64,000 nucleotides of DNA from Paracoccus onchidii (GTDB lineage Bacteria; Pseudomonadota; Alphaproteobacteria; Rhodobacterales; Rhodobacteraceae). The notes beneath the pieces are model-generated. The model saw only the letters and a list, made by a program, of their open reading frames with translations, did no database searches and was not told the origin of the DNA. Position 1 is the first letter of the stretch, and every line of letters begins with the position of its first letter. Position numbers and translations under genes: made by a program. The stretch spans positions 124,001 through 188,000 of the forward strand of contig NZ_JAQBIE010000007.1 of the NCBI RefSeq assembly GCF_028294535.1, read 5' to 3'. Below, piece by piece: positions 1 through 8,195 of the stretch.

Positions 1-95
1 CCGACACGAAATCCGTCAGCAGCAAGCCGGCGCGCGGCATCCGCGCCCATTCCGCTTCCGCCTGCCGTGATCAACGCAACTTTTTCTACAGCCAT
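1..95 (-). CDS. SDR-family oxidoreductase, N-terminal fragment
   Basis: Only the first 31 codons are inside the window; the gene runs off the left edge. The translation opens with a beta strand followed by the glycine-rich nucleotide-binding motif TAGGSGMG at residues 10-17, then an alanine-rich helix. This is the Rossmann start of short-chain dehydrogenases, with Ala in place of the first Gly of the usual TGxxxGxG. The ATG is at 93-95. It is divergent from the LysR gene at 198, a common arrangement in which the regulator controls the neighbouring enzyme gene. The substrate cannot be inferred from this fragment. Confidence 0.75.
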   Translation of the reverse strand, partial: MAVEKVALITAGGSGMGADAARRLAADGFRV

Positions 96-119
96 TTTCC
101 GATTTCCCAATTCGATTCT

Positions 120-153
120 TTCACGTTAGGCTAAATTTAGGACGCGACGTGAA
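120..153. promoter_or_regulatory. Nested palindrome, candidate LysR operator
   Basis: A perfect inverted repeat TTCACGT (120-126) / ACGTGAA (147-153) encloses a perfect 10-bp palindrome CTAAATTTAG (131-140) whose centre lies within 1 bp of the outer repeat's centre. It sits between the divergent SDR and lysR genes. LysR-type regulators usually bind dyads in such divergent intergenic regions, so this is a plausible operator. The assignment is inference. Confidence 0.45.
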
Positions 154-197
154 CTGGCGCGAGAGAGAAGCCCTACAACCTGACAGTAGGAAATCTA

Positions 198-1076
198 TTG
201 ACAAAAACGACCGGACTACCGCCGTTGAACGCCTTGCGGGCATTCGAGATGTCGGGCAGGCATCTGAATTTCCGTGCCGCAGCCGAAGAGCTTGGCGTGA
301 CCCAGGGGGCGATCGCTCAGCAGGTCAGGGGATTGGAAGACCGGCTTGGAATGCGCCTGTTCCAGCGCCGTTCCAAGGGGCTGGCCTTTACCGCCGTGGG
401 GCGGCGCTATCATCAACAGGTCAGCCGGGCCTTCGACATTCTGGTATCGGCCACCGATGAGTTGCGGCCACGCAGGGCGGTGGTCACTATAAGCGTCACA
501 CCGACATTGGCGTCGAAATGGCTGATCCCGGCCTTGCCCAAATTCACCCGTGAACACCCGGATATCGAAATGCGGATCCTGGCGACAGAAGCGATTTCCA
601 GCTTTCATGCGGATGGGATCGATCTGGCGATTCGGCAGGGACAGCCACCCTTTGGGGCAAGCCTGGATCCCCATTTGCTGTTTGCGCAGGATGTGGTCGC
701 GGTCGCGTCGCCCAATCTGGTGCAGGGGCGGGAACTGCCCCTGACCGCCCGGCAGTTCGAGGATTTTACCCTGTTGCATGACGCCCATGATCTGTGGCCC
801 GAATTCGCACGGCGCGTTCTGGGCAATGCCGCGCTGAGCGCGCCGGCCATGCGACTTAGCCAGACTTCGCTGGCCATTGATGCGGCGCTGGCAGGGCAGG
901 GGATTGCGCTGGCCGCGCATTTCATGGTCAGGGCCGATGTCGAGGCGGGCCGGCTGGTGCAGGTCCATGACAGCGCCTTGCGCGGGGCGGGTGATTTCTA
1001 CCTGTTGTCGCGCCGCTCAGCCAAAGGCGGCGAACCTGTCGAAGCGGTCATCGGCTGGCTGTTGGCTCAGCGCTGA
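198..1076 (+). CDS. LysR-family transcriptional regulator, GcvA-like
   Basis: A 292-residue LysR-type regulator. The winged helix-turn-helix is at residues about 8-66, with the recognition region around AAAEELGVTQGAIAQQ. The opening PPLNALRAFE is typical of the GcvA/AmpR-like subgroup. The rest (about 92-290) is the periplasmic-binding-protein-like effector domain. The start is a TTG codon at 198 preceded by GTAGGAA at good spacing; no ATG fits the N-terminus better. It probably controls the divergent SDR gene through the palindrome at 120-153. The effector is unknown. Confidence 0.85.
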   Translation: MTKTTGLPPLNALRAFEMSGRHLNFRAAAEELGVTQGAIAQQVRGLEDRLGMRLFQRRSKGLAFTAVGRRYHQQVSRAFDILVSATDELRPRRAVVTISVTPTLASKWLIPALPKFTREHPDIEMRILATEAISSFHADGIDLAIRQGQPPFGASLDPHLLFAQDVVAVASPNLVQGRELPLTARQFEDFTLLHDAHDLWPEFARRVLGNAALSAPAMRLSQTSLAIDAALAGQGIALAAHFMVRADVEAGRLVQVHDSALRGAGDFYLLSRRSAKGGEPVEAVIGWLLAQR

Positions 1077-1084
1077 GCGGGGCA

Positions 1085-1840
1085 TCAATCGAAACGCTGC
1101 ACGGCAATGGCCGCCGATGTCAGGTGATCGCGCAAGGCACCGGCCATGGCCACGGCATCGGCACTGTCACCATGCACGCAGATCGTGTCGATCTTGCAGG
1201 GGATGTGCTTGCCGCTGGCGGTGATGATGGCCTTGGCGCGGATCATCGCCTCCATCCGGCGGCCCACTTCGGCGGCGTCATGCAGAACCGCGCCGGGCTT
1301 GCCGCGATCCAGCAAGGTGGCGTCGTCGTTATAGGCGCGGTCGGCAAAAATCTCGCCTGCCCATTTCGCCCCCAGTTCTTCGGCGACGGTCTGCATCGGC
1401 GTGGCCGAAAGCACCACAAGGGTCAGGTCGGGGTCGACCCGCAAGGCGGCCCGGTAACAGGCCCGCGCGATTTCAGGGGATTCACTGGCCATGTTTGACA
1501 ACGCCCCATGCAGCTTCAGGTGGCGAACCGTGGTTCCGAGACTGCGGGCAATCCCTTGCGCTGCCCCCAGTTGATAGGCGACCATATTGCCCAGTTCCTC
1601 GGATGACATCCGCATTCTGCGGCGCCCAAAGCCCTGCAGGTCGGCAAAGCCCGGATGCGCGCCGATCCCGACCCCGGTTTCGGCCGCGCGGCGCATCACG
1701 CGTGCCATGACATCAGGATCGCCGGCGTGAAACCCACAGGCGATATTGGCCGAAGTGACAATATCGAGCAGGGCAGAGTCATCGCCCATTCGCCAGGGGC
1801 CGAAACCCTCGCCCATGTCTGAGTTCAGGTCTACGCGCAT
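1085..1840 (-). CDS. pxpA: 5-oxoprolinase subunit A (LamB/YcsF family)
   Basis: A 251-residue LamB/YcsF-family protein, recognised by its opening MRVDLNSDMGEGFG and by IACGFHAGDP. With PxpB and PxpC it forms the ATP-dependent 5-oxoprolinase that opens cytosolic 5-oxo-L-proline (pyroglutamate) to L-glutamate. The ATG at 1838-1840 matches the family N-terminus. It overlaps the end of pxpC by 10 bases, so the two are probably translationally coupled. It is the last gene of an operon that also carries a TRAP importer. Family assignment is firm; the physiological substrate in this operon is inferred. Confidence 0.93.
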   Translation of the reverse strand: MRVDLNSDMGEGFGPWRMGDDSALLDIVTSANIACGFHAGDPDVMARVMRRAAETGVGIGAHPGFADLQGFGRRRMRMSSEELGNMVAYQLGAAQGIARSLGTTVRHLKLHGALSNMASESPEIARACYRAALRVDPDLTLVVLSATPMQTVAEELGAKWAGEIFADRAYNDDATLLDRGKPGAVLHDAAEVGRRMEAMIRAKAIITASGKHIPCKIDTICVHGDSADAVAMAGALRDHLTSAAIAVQRFD

Positions 1841-2856
1841 TGGCTTTCTTCCAGTTCGGTTCCGGCGGTGACGCCGCCGATCAATTGATAGGACAACAGA
1901 TCCGGGATCGTGGACGGGTCCCGGATCAGGTTGCGACATCTTGCGGCGGCATCGGCAATCAGGCTGGCATCGCTGCGATAGATGTCATCCGATTGCGTGG
2001 TCGAAAGCATCTGAAAGCGCAGCGTCGTGCCGGGGGCCGCCTGTGCGATGATCGGCAGATCGGCGGGAATGACACATCCGATGCGAGGGTATCCGCCGAT
2101 AGTCTGGCATTCAGCCATCAGCACATAGGGAATGCCATCCCCTGTCATCTGCACATCCCCCGGACCAATCACGTCCGAGGCCAGCCCGGCGGCATGTTCG
2201 GTGCTGAAACGGTCTTGTGCGTCAAGCTGCACGCCTTGACGATTGCCACGTGCAGCGCGGATGAAATCGGTGCCCAGAAAACGTTCCAGCGTGTCCGCGC
2301 CGAACAGGTCGGTTTGCGCGCCCTTGGCAATCCGCACGGTGCCGCCGTTGAACCGTGGCAAGGGGTCAATCACACGCGGGGCGGCGTCTGCCGCATCGTC
2401 GGGACCGCAAGGCACGGATTGACCCGATTGCAGCAGCGATCCGATGCCGATGGTCAGATGTGTTGCGCGGCTGCCCAGCCATTCGGGGCTGGTGATACCT
2501 CCGGCGGGGGTCAGATAACCATAGATCCCGCTTTGCGCCCCACCGATGCGCAAGCGTTGTCCGGGCATGATCACATGTGTCGCATGCCAGCGCAGGGGGG
2601 CATCATCCAGGGTCGCCAGCATCGGTGCCCCGGTCAGCGCGACACGCATGGGTTGGGTCACGGAAAAGCTGCCGCCCGCTGCCGCCATCTCGATCGCGGG
2701 TGCGGGTGCGGGCAGGCCCAACAGGGCCGTGGCCTCGAACAGCGCGCATCTGTCCATTGCGCCGCCGCGCGACAGGCCCTGTGCCAAATGGCCGGGCCGC
2801 CCGCAATCCTGGATGGTCAGCAATCCGTCTGCGCGCTCGATTCTGAGTTGGGTCAC
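1831..2856 (-). CDS. pxpC: 5-oxoprolinase subunit C (biotin-dependent carboxyltransferase/KipA family)
   Basis: A 341-residue protein of the PxpC/KipA family. Diagnostic segments are TIQDCGRPGH near residue 15, SRGGAMD just after, and MAECQTIGGYPRIG in the second half. The start is a GTG at 2854-2856 that overlaps the pxpB stop codon in a GTGA arrangement, which fixes the start and implies coupled translation with its complex partner. It is downstream of pxpB and upstream of pxpA in the usual B-C-A order. Confidence 0.92.
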   Translation of the reverse strand: MTQLRIERADGLLTIQDCGRPGHLAQGLSRGGAMDRCALFEATALLGLPAPAPAIEMAAAGGSFSVTQPMRVALTGAPMLATLDDAPLRWHATHVIMPGQRLRIGGAQSGIYGYLTPAGGITSPEWLGSRATHLTIGIGSLLQSGQSVPCGPDDAADAAPRVIDPLPRFNGGTVRIAKGAQTDLFGADTLERFLGTDFIRAARGNRQGVQLDAQDRFSTEHAAGLASDVIGPGDVQMTGDGIPYVLMAECQTIGGYPRIGCVIPADLPIIAQAAPGTTLRFQMLSTTQSDDIYRSDASLIADAAARCRNLIRDPSTIPDLLSYQLIGGVTAGTELEESQCA

Positions 2857-3599
2857 GCCAGCACCTCCAGCTTGGCGCCGCCAAGACCATCGCTGTTGCG
2901 CGCCAGCATGTCGATTTCGGACTCGGGCGCGGCGACGTAGCGGATCGCATCGCCGGGCCGCAAGGGCATCGGCGGCGAGCGGTCGGGCAGGAATGTGCGA
3001 AACGCGCTGCGGGCGATCTGGCGCCAGCCGGTTGCCGACGCGCCCCCGAACATCACGATCTGGCGCACCGCGACAACCACGGCGCCGGCGGGGACCGAAG
3101 GCGTCATGTCGGTCAGGCGCGGCAAATCCCATTCCTCGGGCAGAAGGCCGATATAAGGTTGCCCCGGGGCGAACCCGATCGACAGCACCCGCAGATCATC
3201 GCCGCAGATACGGGCAATGGCTGCCTTTGGTGTGATCGACAGCTTGTTGGCGATATCGTCCAGATGCGGGCCGTTCTCGCCGCCAAAAGCGGCGGGAATT
3301 GTCCAGCGGCGAACGGCTGCGGGTGGTGCTGGGGGCTGGGCGGCAATGGCGCGAGCCTGATCCAGAACCGTGTCGGCCAAAGCAGAGCGGCTTGTTCTTG
3401 CGCGATCGAAGCGCAGCAGAACAGACACCAGGGCGGGTGCGATTTCGGTCACGCCGGCAGGTGGATCCCGGTCAAGCCGCGCGGCCAGAACCTGCGCCGC
3501 ATCCATGGCTGCGGGGCAGGGTGTCAGCGCAAAGCGGACCAGCAATGCGTCAGGTCCGGCAGGAAATATTCCCGGGGACAGACTGTCATCACTGCTCAT
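2853..3599 (-). CDS. pxpB: 5-oxoprolinase subunit B (KipI family)
   Basis: A 248-residue allophanate-hydrolase-subunit-1/KipI-family protein, recognised by LSIGFAPGQPYIGLLP and by VPAGAVVVAVRQ in the second half. It forms the ATPase part of 5-oxoprolinase with PxpC. The ATG at 3597-3599 is preceded by AAAAGGA and is preferred over an in-frame GTG 18 bases further upstream. The 73-base gap to the DUF2848 gene is the largest within the operon but shows no clear terminator. A cyclophilin-like fold is expected from the family. Confidence 0.92.
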   Translation of the reverse strand: MSSDDSLSPGIFPAGPDALLVRFALTPCPAAMDAAQVLAARLDRDPPAGVTEIAPALVSVLLRFDRARTSRSALADTVLDQARAIAAQPPAPPAAVRRWTIPAAFGGENGPHLDDIANKLSITPKAAIARICGDDLRVLSIGFAPGQPYIGLLPEEWDLPRLTDMTPSVPAGAVVVAVRQIVMFGGASATGWRQIARSAFRTFLPDRSPPMPLRPGDAIRYVAAPESEIDMLARNSDGLGGAKLEVLA

Positions 3600-3672
3600 G
3601 TTTCGATCCTTTTCCACATTGGTATCCGCAAAGCTGCATCACATCTAACCGGTCCTGACGGAAACCGACAGC

Positions 3673-4341
3673 CTATGCGATTTCAGGCAGTTGCGCGGTG
3701 CTGTATTGATGTTCGATACGGCGGCCCGTTGCCGGATCCGTCATCGACATCGAAAATCGCGTGGCAGGGCGCACACCGCCGATCGCGCCAAACGTGCCGC
3801 ACATCATGGCCACGGGGCCATGTGTGGACAGGGCGTCCAGATCGCCGCCATCGATCAGTTCGGCCAGAGGTCGAATGGAGGCAAGCGTGCCCTGTTGATA
3901 GAGGACCCATTCGCCATCCTGTTCTATCCGGCTTTCCATGGTGATGTCTTCCAGGCGGTCGGCGATTTCATCCCAATCCCACAGCTGGTTGGCACAGGGT
4001 TTGGCGCAGACCTGTTTGGACATGGCGACCGAATGGGCCTCGAGGGCGCGGTCAGTGTGATCCGATCCCATGCCCAGCCACCGTCGCCCGCCCGCCTGCA
4101 CGATCATCGGTTCGACTTCGCCCGATGATGCGGGGCCGACCACCTGAATCGCGCTGTCGGTCGTCAGAAGCCCGGCGGCAACGCGGTAGAACAGTGGTGT
4201 CGCGGATGGCGGCTTGACCCCAAGCGCGGCCAGTTCGTCGATATGGTGCTGGATCGCGGCAGCATCGCGCCCGGTCCAGCCGGCAATGATCAGATGCGCG
4301 GGCTCAATGTCCAGCGCCGTGTCATTTACAAAGAATCGCAT
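3673..4341 (-). CDS. DUF2848 family protein (fumarylacetoacetase-like)
   Basis: A 222-residue protein resembling DUF2848, distantly related to the fumarylacetoacetate-hydrolase fold. Recognisable segments are LIIAGWTGRD near residue 17, GSDHTDR near the middle and MCGTFGAIGG near residue 180. The ATG at 4339-4341 has AAGGAAA upstream. It lies between a TRAP permease gene and pxpBCA. Family members often sit beside transporters for organic acids, but no reaction is established for this one. A hydrolase or decarboxylase acting on a keto-acid or lactam is possible and is only inferred. Confidence 0.75.
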   Translation of the reverse strand: MRFFVNDTALDIEPAHLIIAGWTGRDAAAIQHHIDELAALGVKPPSATPLFYRVAAGLLTTDSAIQVVGPASSGEVEPMIVQAGGRRWLGMGSDHTDRALEAHSVAMSKQVCAKPCANQLWDWDEIADRLEDITMESRIEQDGEWVLYQQGTLASIRPLAELIDGGDLDALSTHGPVAMMCGTFGAIGGVRPATRFSMSMTDPATGRRIEHQYSTAQLPEIA

Positions 4342-4370
4342 CGGTTTTCCTTTCAGGTCACGCGGGCCGG

Positions 4371-5654
4371 TTACAGGATCGACGGCAGCCACAGCGCCAG
4401 TCCCGGCAGGGCGATCAGCGCGGCGATCATGCAGATCATCACCAGGACATAAGGGATTGCGCCCATGATCACGTCGTTCATCGACCCCGATTTGCGCACG
4501 CCATGCACGACGAACAGGTTCAGGCCGACCGGCGGGGTGATCAGCGCCATTTCGATCAGCACGATCATCAGGACGCCGAACCAGACCTTGTCATAGCCAA
4601 GCCCCGCCATGATCGGCACGACGATGGGGATGGTCGCGACCATCAGCGACAGGGTCTCGATAAAGAAGCCCAGCACCAGATACAGCGCAATGACCAGCAT
4701 CAGGGTGCCGAAAGCGGTCAGCCCCGACCCCTCGATCATCTCGGTCAGCTGGCGGCCCAGCCCGGCCGATGTCATGGCAAAATTCAGGAAGGAGGCGCCT
4801 GCGACCACCAGCATGATCATCGCCGAAATTCGGATTGTCCCATGCAAGGCTTGCGATATCGCGGCACCGTTCAGGCCCGTGCCGAGCGTCACGGCGATAA
4901 GGGCCGCCATGACCACGCCGATTGCGGCGGATTCGGTCGGGGTCGCCCAACCGGCATAGATCGAGCCGATCACCACCGCGAACAGCAGGATGATCGGAAC
5001 CAGTTGTCCAAGGCTGCGCAAACGATCGGTCCAGCCAAAGCTGCGCGATGGGCCGCCCAGATGCGGGCGCACGGCGCAGATCAGGGCGGTAACGGCGATA
5101 AAGGCCAGCGCCATCAGCAAGCCCGGCAGAAGCCCGGCCGAGAAAAGTTGCGGGATCGAAGTCTCGGTCAGAAAGCCATAGACGATGAGGTTGATCGAGG
5201 GCGGGATCAGGATCCCCAGCGTGCCGCCGGCGGCGATAGCCCCCGAAAACAGCCGGGGGTCATAGTTCAACCGCTCGGCCTGTGGCATGGCGACGGTCGC
5301 CACGGTCGCGGCGGTTGCGACCGACGATCCCGATGTGGCCGAAAACATCGTCGCGGTGGCGATATTGGCATGGACCAGCCCGCCGGGCAGCCAGGACAGC
5401 CATTTGTCCAGCGCGGCATAGGTGCGTTCGGCAACGCCGCCGCGCACCAAAATCTCGCCCAGCAGGACGAAAAGCGGGATCGCGATCAGCGTCGAGCTGT
5501 TGGACGAAGACCAGACGACCTGTCCCAGCCCGCGCAACAGCGGAAAGGCGGAATAGATCTCGCCGACACCGATCCCCAGCAGGAACAGCACGATGCCGAC
5601 AGGAATAGACAGGGCCATCAGCCCCAGCAGCGATATTGCGACGCTCCAGATCAT
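4371..5654 (-). CDS. dctM: TRAP transporter large permease DctM
   Basis: A 427-residue integral membrane protein of the DctM family, almost entirely hydrophobic with about 12 predicted helices. Typical segments are FVLLGEILVRGG, ATSGSSVATAATVATV and IPPSINLIVYG. It is the ion-coupled translocation subunit of a tripartite ATP-independent periplasmic transporter. Its ATG overlaps the dctQ stop in an ATGA arrangement. With DctP and DctQ just upstream it makes a complete importer, probably for a carboxylate handled by the adjacent 5-oxoprolinase genes. Confidence 0.95.
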   Translation of the reverse strand: MIWSVAISLLGLMALSIPVGIVLFLLGIGVGEIYSAFPLLRGLGQVVWSSSNSSTLIAIPLFVLLGEILVRGGVAERTYAALDKWLSWLPGGLVHANIATATMFSATSGSSVATAATVATVAMPQAERLNYDPRLFSGAIAAGGTLGILIPPSINLIVYGFLTETSIPQLFSAGLLPGLLMALAFIAVTALICAVRPHLGGPSRSFGWTDRLRSLGQLVPIILLFAVVIGSIYAGWATPTESAAIGVVMAALIAVTLGTGLNGAAISQALHGTIRISAMIMLVVAGASFLNFAMTSAGLGRQLTEMIEGSGLTAFGTLMLVIALYLVLGFFIETLSLMVATIPIVVPIMAGLGYDKVWFGVLMIVLIEMALITPPVGLNLFVVHGVRKSGSMNDVIMGAIPYVLVMICMIAALIALPGLALWLPSIL

Positions 5655-6196
5655 TCCTCGATCTCCGATCCGATTCCCAGGGTTGTCTCGAACGCCTCGT
5701 GCCGTCTTGCGCGAAGATGGGCGATGCCCGCGAAGGTCAGCACCGTCGCGCAAAGCGCGAACCAGACCCATCCCGAGAACCAGATTCCCTGCGGTATCCA
5801 CAGCGGGGTTTCCAACGGCGTATTCGCGCGCGATCCGCGTTCGAGCGTTTTTTGCAGCACCGGCCAGCAATGCCAGGCGATCAGGATCACGGTCGCATTG
5901 GTCACGATCATCGCGAACAGATCCATTGCGGCGCGTCCGGGGCGCGACAGTTTGTGGCGTATCACGTCGATGCGCACATGGGCCCGCTCGATCAAGGCGC
6001 AGGCCATGCCCCAGCTTGCGACCGCCGCCATGACATAACCCGAGATTTCGTCAGATCCCCCTAGCGAACCCGCGCCCAGCTTGCGCAGGATCACATCGCT
6101 GAGGATGAACAGGACGGTCAGCACCAGCGCCACCCCAAGGATCAGGGCGACGGCTCGGTTGGCGCGTGTGACCGCGCCTTGAAGGTTCTGTATCAT
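5651..6196 (-). CDS. dctQ: TRAP transporter small permease DctQ
   Basis: A 181-residue protein with four predicted transmembrane helices, including an N-terminal one rich in Ala and Leu and the segment GGSDEISGYVMAAVASWGMA that is characteristic of DctQ subunits. It forms a complex with DctM in the inner membrane. The start ATG is at 6194-6196, 24 bases after the dctP stop. The stop overlaps the dctM start. Confidence 0.92.
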   Translation of the reverse strand: MIQNLQGAVTRANRAVALILGVALVLTVLFILSDVILRKLGAGSLGGSDEISGYVMAAVASWGMACALIERAHVRIDVIRHKLSRPGRAAMDLFAMIVTNATVILIAWHCWPVLQKTLERGSRANTPLETPLWIPQGIWFSGWVWFALCATVLTFAGIAHLRARRHEAFETTLGIGSEIEE

Positions 6197-6220
6197 GGCG
6201 GTGGCCTTTTTCAGTTGACC

Positions 6221-7258
6221 TTATTGACCGATGCTCAGGCCGACGGCCTGACCAACGCTGTCGTTCCAACGGGCGGCCCATTCCTCGCCCGCGCGTTCGG
6301 CCCATTCGGGCAGGACCTCTTGCGCCAGGATGCCGCGGGCGGTTTCGGTATCGGCTTCGGAGGCTTCGACCAGAACCATCGAGGCTGCGTCGCCCGACGG
6401 GCATTCGCCATTGCCGGTCAGGCAGGCGATATCATCGGTCAGACCGCCTTCGGCAGCAGCCCATGCAGGGCCTTCAAGACCTTCGGCAACGGCGGATTTC
6501 AACATCTCCTGTTGCTGGGCGGACAGGCCGTCGAAGCGATCGGCATTCATGGCGATCACGACCGAATCCCAGCCGCCCAGAGGCAGCGTCATCAGATGGT
6601 CGGACACTTCCCACCACCCTGCCGAATATCCCGAGCCGGCCCCGGTCACGGCACAGTCGATGACGCCGCGTTCCAGCGATCCGGGAACTTCGGAGAAGGC
6701 GATGTTGATGCCCTCGGCGCCAAGGGCTTCGAGGAATTTCGTGGTCATGCGGCCCGAGCCGCGGACCTTCTTGCCCTCCAGATCGGCAAGCGATGTGATC
6801 TCGCCCTTGCAAAAGACGACCTGCGGCGGATAGGGGGCGATGCCCAGAACTTCGGCGCTGAAACGGTCGCGCATGATATCATCGACCATCGGGCGGGCGG
6901 CTTCGACCATGGCCTTGGCTTCTGCCGGCGTGGTGGCGACCAGCGGCACGTCCAGCCCTTCAAGTTCGGGCGCGTCGCCAACGGTGTAATCCGCCACGGT
7001 CGAGCCGACATCGAACACGCCATCGCCCAGCATCCGGTACACATCCGATCCCGCGATGCCCATCTGGTCAAAGCTGGTCAGCTGTGCGGTGAATTCGCCG
7101 CCGGTCATCTCGGGCAGCTTTTCGGTCCAGAACGGGGTTTCGAAATCCTGATACAGGGGCAGGCTGCTCCAGCTGCCGACAACGGCCAGTTCTTCGGCCA
7201 TGGCGGATGTGCCGCCAAGCGCGGTTCCGGCCAGCAGGGCAAGGACGGTGCGTTTCAT
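6221..7258 (-). CDS. dctP: TRAP transporter periplasmic substrate-binding protein DctP
   Basis: A 345-residue extracytoplasmic receptor. Residues 1-21 form a signal peptide with cleavage predicted after TSAMA. The mature part carries TRAP DctP-type features such as [22 protein letters not shown] near residues 160-180 and an Arg within KVRGSGR suited to binding a substrate carboxylate. Its ATG overlaps the stop of the YcsI gene (ATGA), which places the importer in the same transcript as the cytoplasmic enzymes. The ligand is not readable from sequence; a pyroglutamate- or glutamate-like acid is inferred from context. Confidence 0.93.
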   Translation of the reverse strand: MKRTVLALLAGTALGGTSAMAEELAVVGSWSSLPLYQDFETPFWTEKLPEMTGGEFTAQLTSFDQMGIAGSDVYRMLGDGVFDVGSTVADYTVGDAPELEGLDVPLVATTPAEAKAMVEAARPMVDDIMRDRFSAEVLGIAPYPPQVVFCKGEITSLADLEGKKVRGSGRMTTKFLEALGAEGINIAFSEVPGSLERGVIDCAVTGAGSGYSAGWWEVSDHLMTLPLGGWDSVVIAMNADRFDGLSAQQQEMLKSAVAEGLEGPAWAAAEGGLTDDIACLTGNGECPSGDAASMVLVEASEADTETARGILAQEVLPEWAERAGEEWAARWNDSVGQAVGLSIGQ

Positions 7259-8103
7259 GATATCTCTCCTGTTGGTGTTATCGGTTCTTGGTTGTTGACG
7301 CCGGTCAGCATTCGTTCGGCGCGTGACGCGGGAATATCGGTGACCAGCATATGTCCCGGCGCATGAGTGATCGCGATGTCGGGCCGTGCGGCCGCAATGG
7401 CCGCCTGCGGCGTGACCCCGCAGGCCCAGAATACGGGAATCTCGCCGTCGCGAATATCGGGGGCATCGCCGTAATCCGGGCGCATGATATCGACGATGCC
7501 GATCTGCGCGGGGTCGCCCAGATGCACCGGCGCGCCATGCGCCAGCGAAAAGCGGTCGCAGATTCGGACGGCCTCGATCGCGTCGGCAGGGTGCATGGGG
7601 CGCATGCTGACGACCACAGGGCCGGAAAAGCGCCCCGCGGCGCGGGTTTGCAGGTTGGTGCGATACATCGGGACATTGCGCCCGATCTGTTGGTGGCGCA
7701 CGGGGATGCCTGCCTGTGTCAGGGCATCTTCGAAGCTGAATGAACAACCGATGGCAAAGGACACCATGTCGTCGCACCAATGGGCGGCAATATCGGCCGG
7801 TTCATCAACCAGATCACCCTTGTTCCACACCCGATAGCGCGGCAGGTCGTGGCGCAGGTCGATATCCTGCCCAAGCGTCGGCAATGAGGGATTGCCCGGT
7901 TCTCCTACGGCCAGCAACGGGCAGGGCCGGGGGTTTGCCTGGCAGAAACGAAGAAAATCCGCAGCATCGGTCCCCCGCAGAATGACCAGATTTGCCTGCA
8001 GCGCCTGTCCGCCCTGGCCCGAGGTCGGGCCGGCGAATGTTCCGGCCCTGATCGCCGCGCGCAAGGCCCGCGTATCGTCAAATTGCTGCGATTGTCCTGA
8101 CAC
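7255..8103 (-). CDS. YcsI/DUF1445 family protein (putative hydro-lyase, D-glutamate cyclase relative)
   Basis: A 282-residue DUF1445 protein; family markers are [10 protein letters not shown] near residue 120, NVPMYRT near residue 143, VVVSMRPM near residue 165 and [12 protein letters not shown] near the end. Relatives include Bacillus YcsI, encoded beside the ycsFG-kipIAR genes, and the cyclase domain of mitochondrial D-glutamate cyclase, which forms 5-oxo-D-proline. The GTG start at 8101-8103 is preceded by GGAGGA. It is the first enzyme gene of the operon, next to a LysR gene, and overlaps dctP. A role in producing or removing a 5-oxoproline-type lactam fits the neighbours but is inference. 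Confidence 0.85.
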   Translation of the reverse strand: MSGQSQQFDDTRALRAAIRAGTFAGPTSGQGGQALQANLVILRGTDAADFLRFCQANPRPCPLLAVGEPGNPSLPTLGQDIDLRHDLPRYRVWNKGDLVDEPADIAAHWCDDMVSFAIGCSFSFEDALTQAGIPVRHQQIGRNVPMYRTNLQTRAAGRFSGPVVVSMRPMHPADAIEAVRICDRFSLAHGAPVHLGDPAQIGIVDIMRPDYGDAPDIRDGEIPVFWACGVTPQAAIAAARPDIAITHAPGHMLVTDIPASRAERMLTGVNNQEPITPTGEIS

Positions 8104-8162
8104 TGACAGATCCTCCGGTTTCGCGTTAAGGATTCACCAAAGTGACATATTCAATCAATAGT

Positions 8163-8182
8163 TCAGTTTTTCCCAATACTGA
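8163..8182. promoter_or_regulatory. TCAGT-N10-ACTGA dyad, candidate LysR site
   Basis: In the 92-base gap between the lysR stop and the YcsI start, TCAGT (8163-8167) and ACTGA (8178-8182) form a perfect short dyad of the T-N-A type bound by many LysR regulators. The neighbouring sequence is AT-rich compared with the surrounding genes, as expected for a promoter. It would control the ycsI-dctPQM-DUF2848-pxpBCA operon. The motif is short, so chance occurrence is possible. Confidence 0.35.
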
Positions 8183-8195
8183 TCTAATTTCAGCA

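Noticed and set aside
4503..6038. A 511-codon frame opposite dctM and dctQ
   Set aside because: It is a register-matched shadow of dctM with the same biased composition; the TRAP genes are unmistakable.
6179..7366. A 395-codon plus-strand frame opposite dctP
   Set aside because: dctP has a signal peptide and TRAP motifs and is coupled to its neighbours; the opposite frame has none of these.
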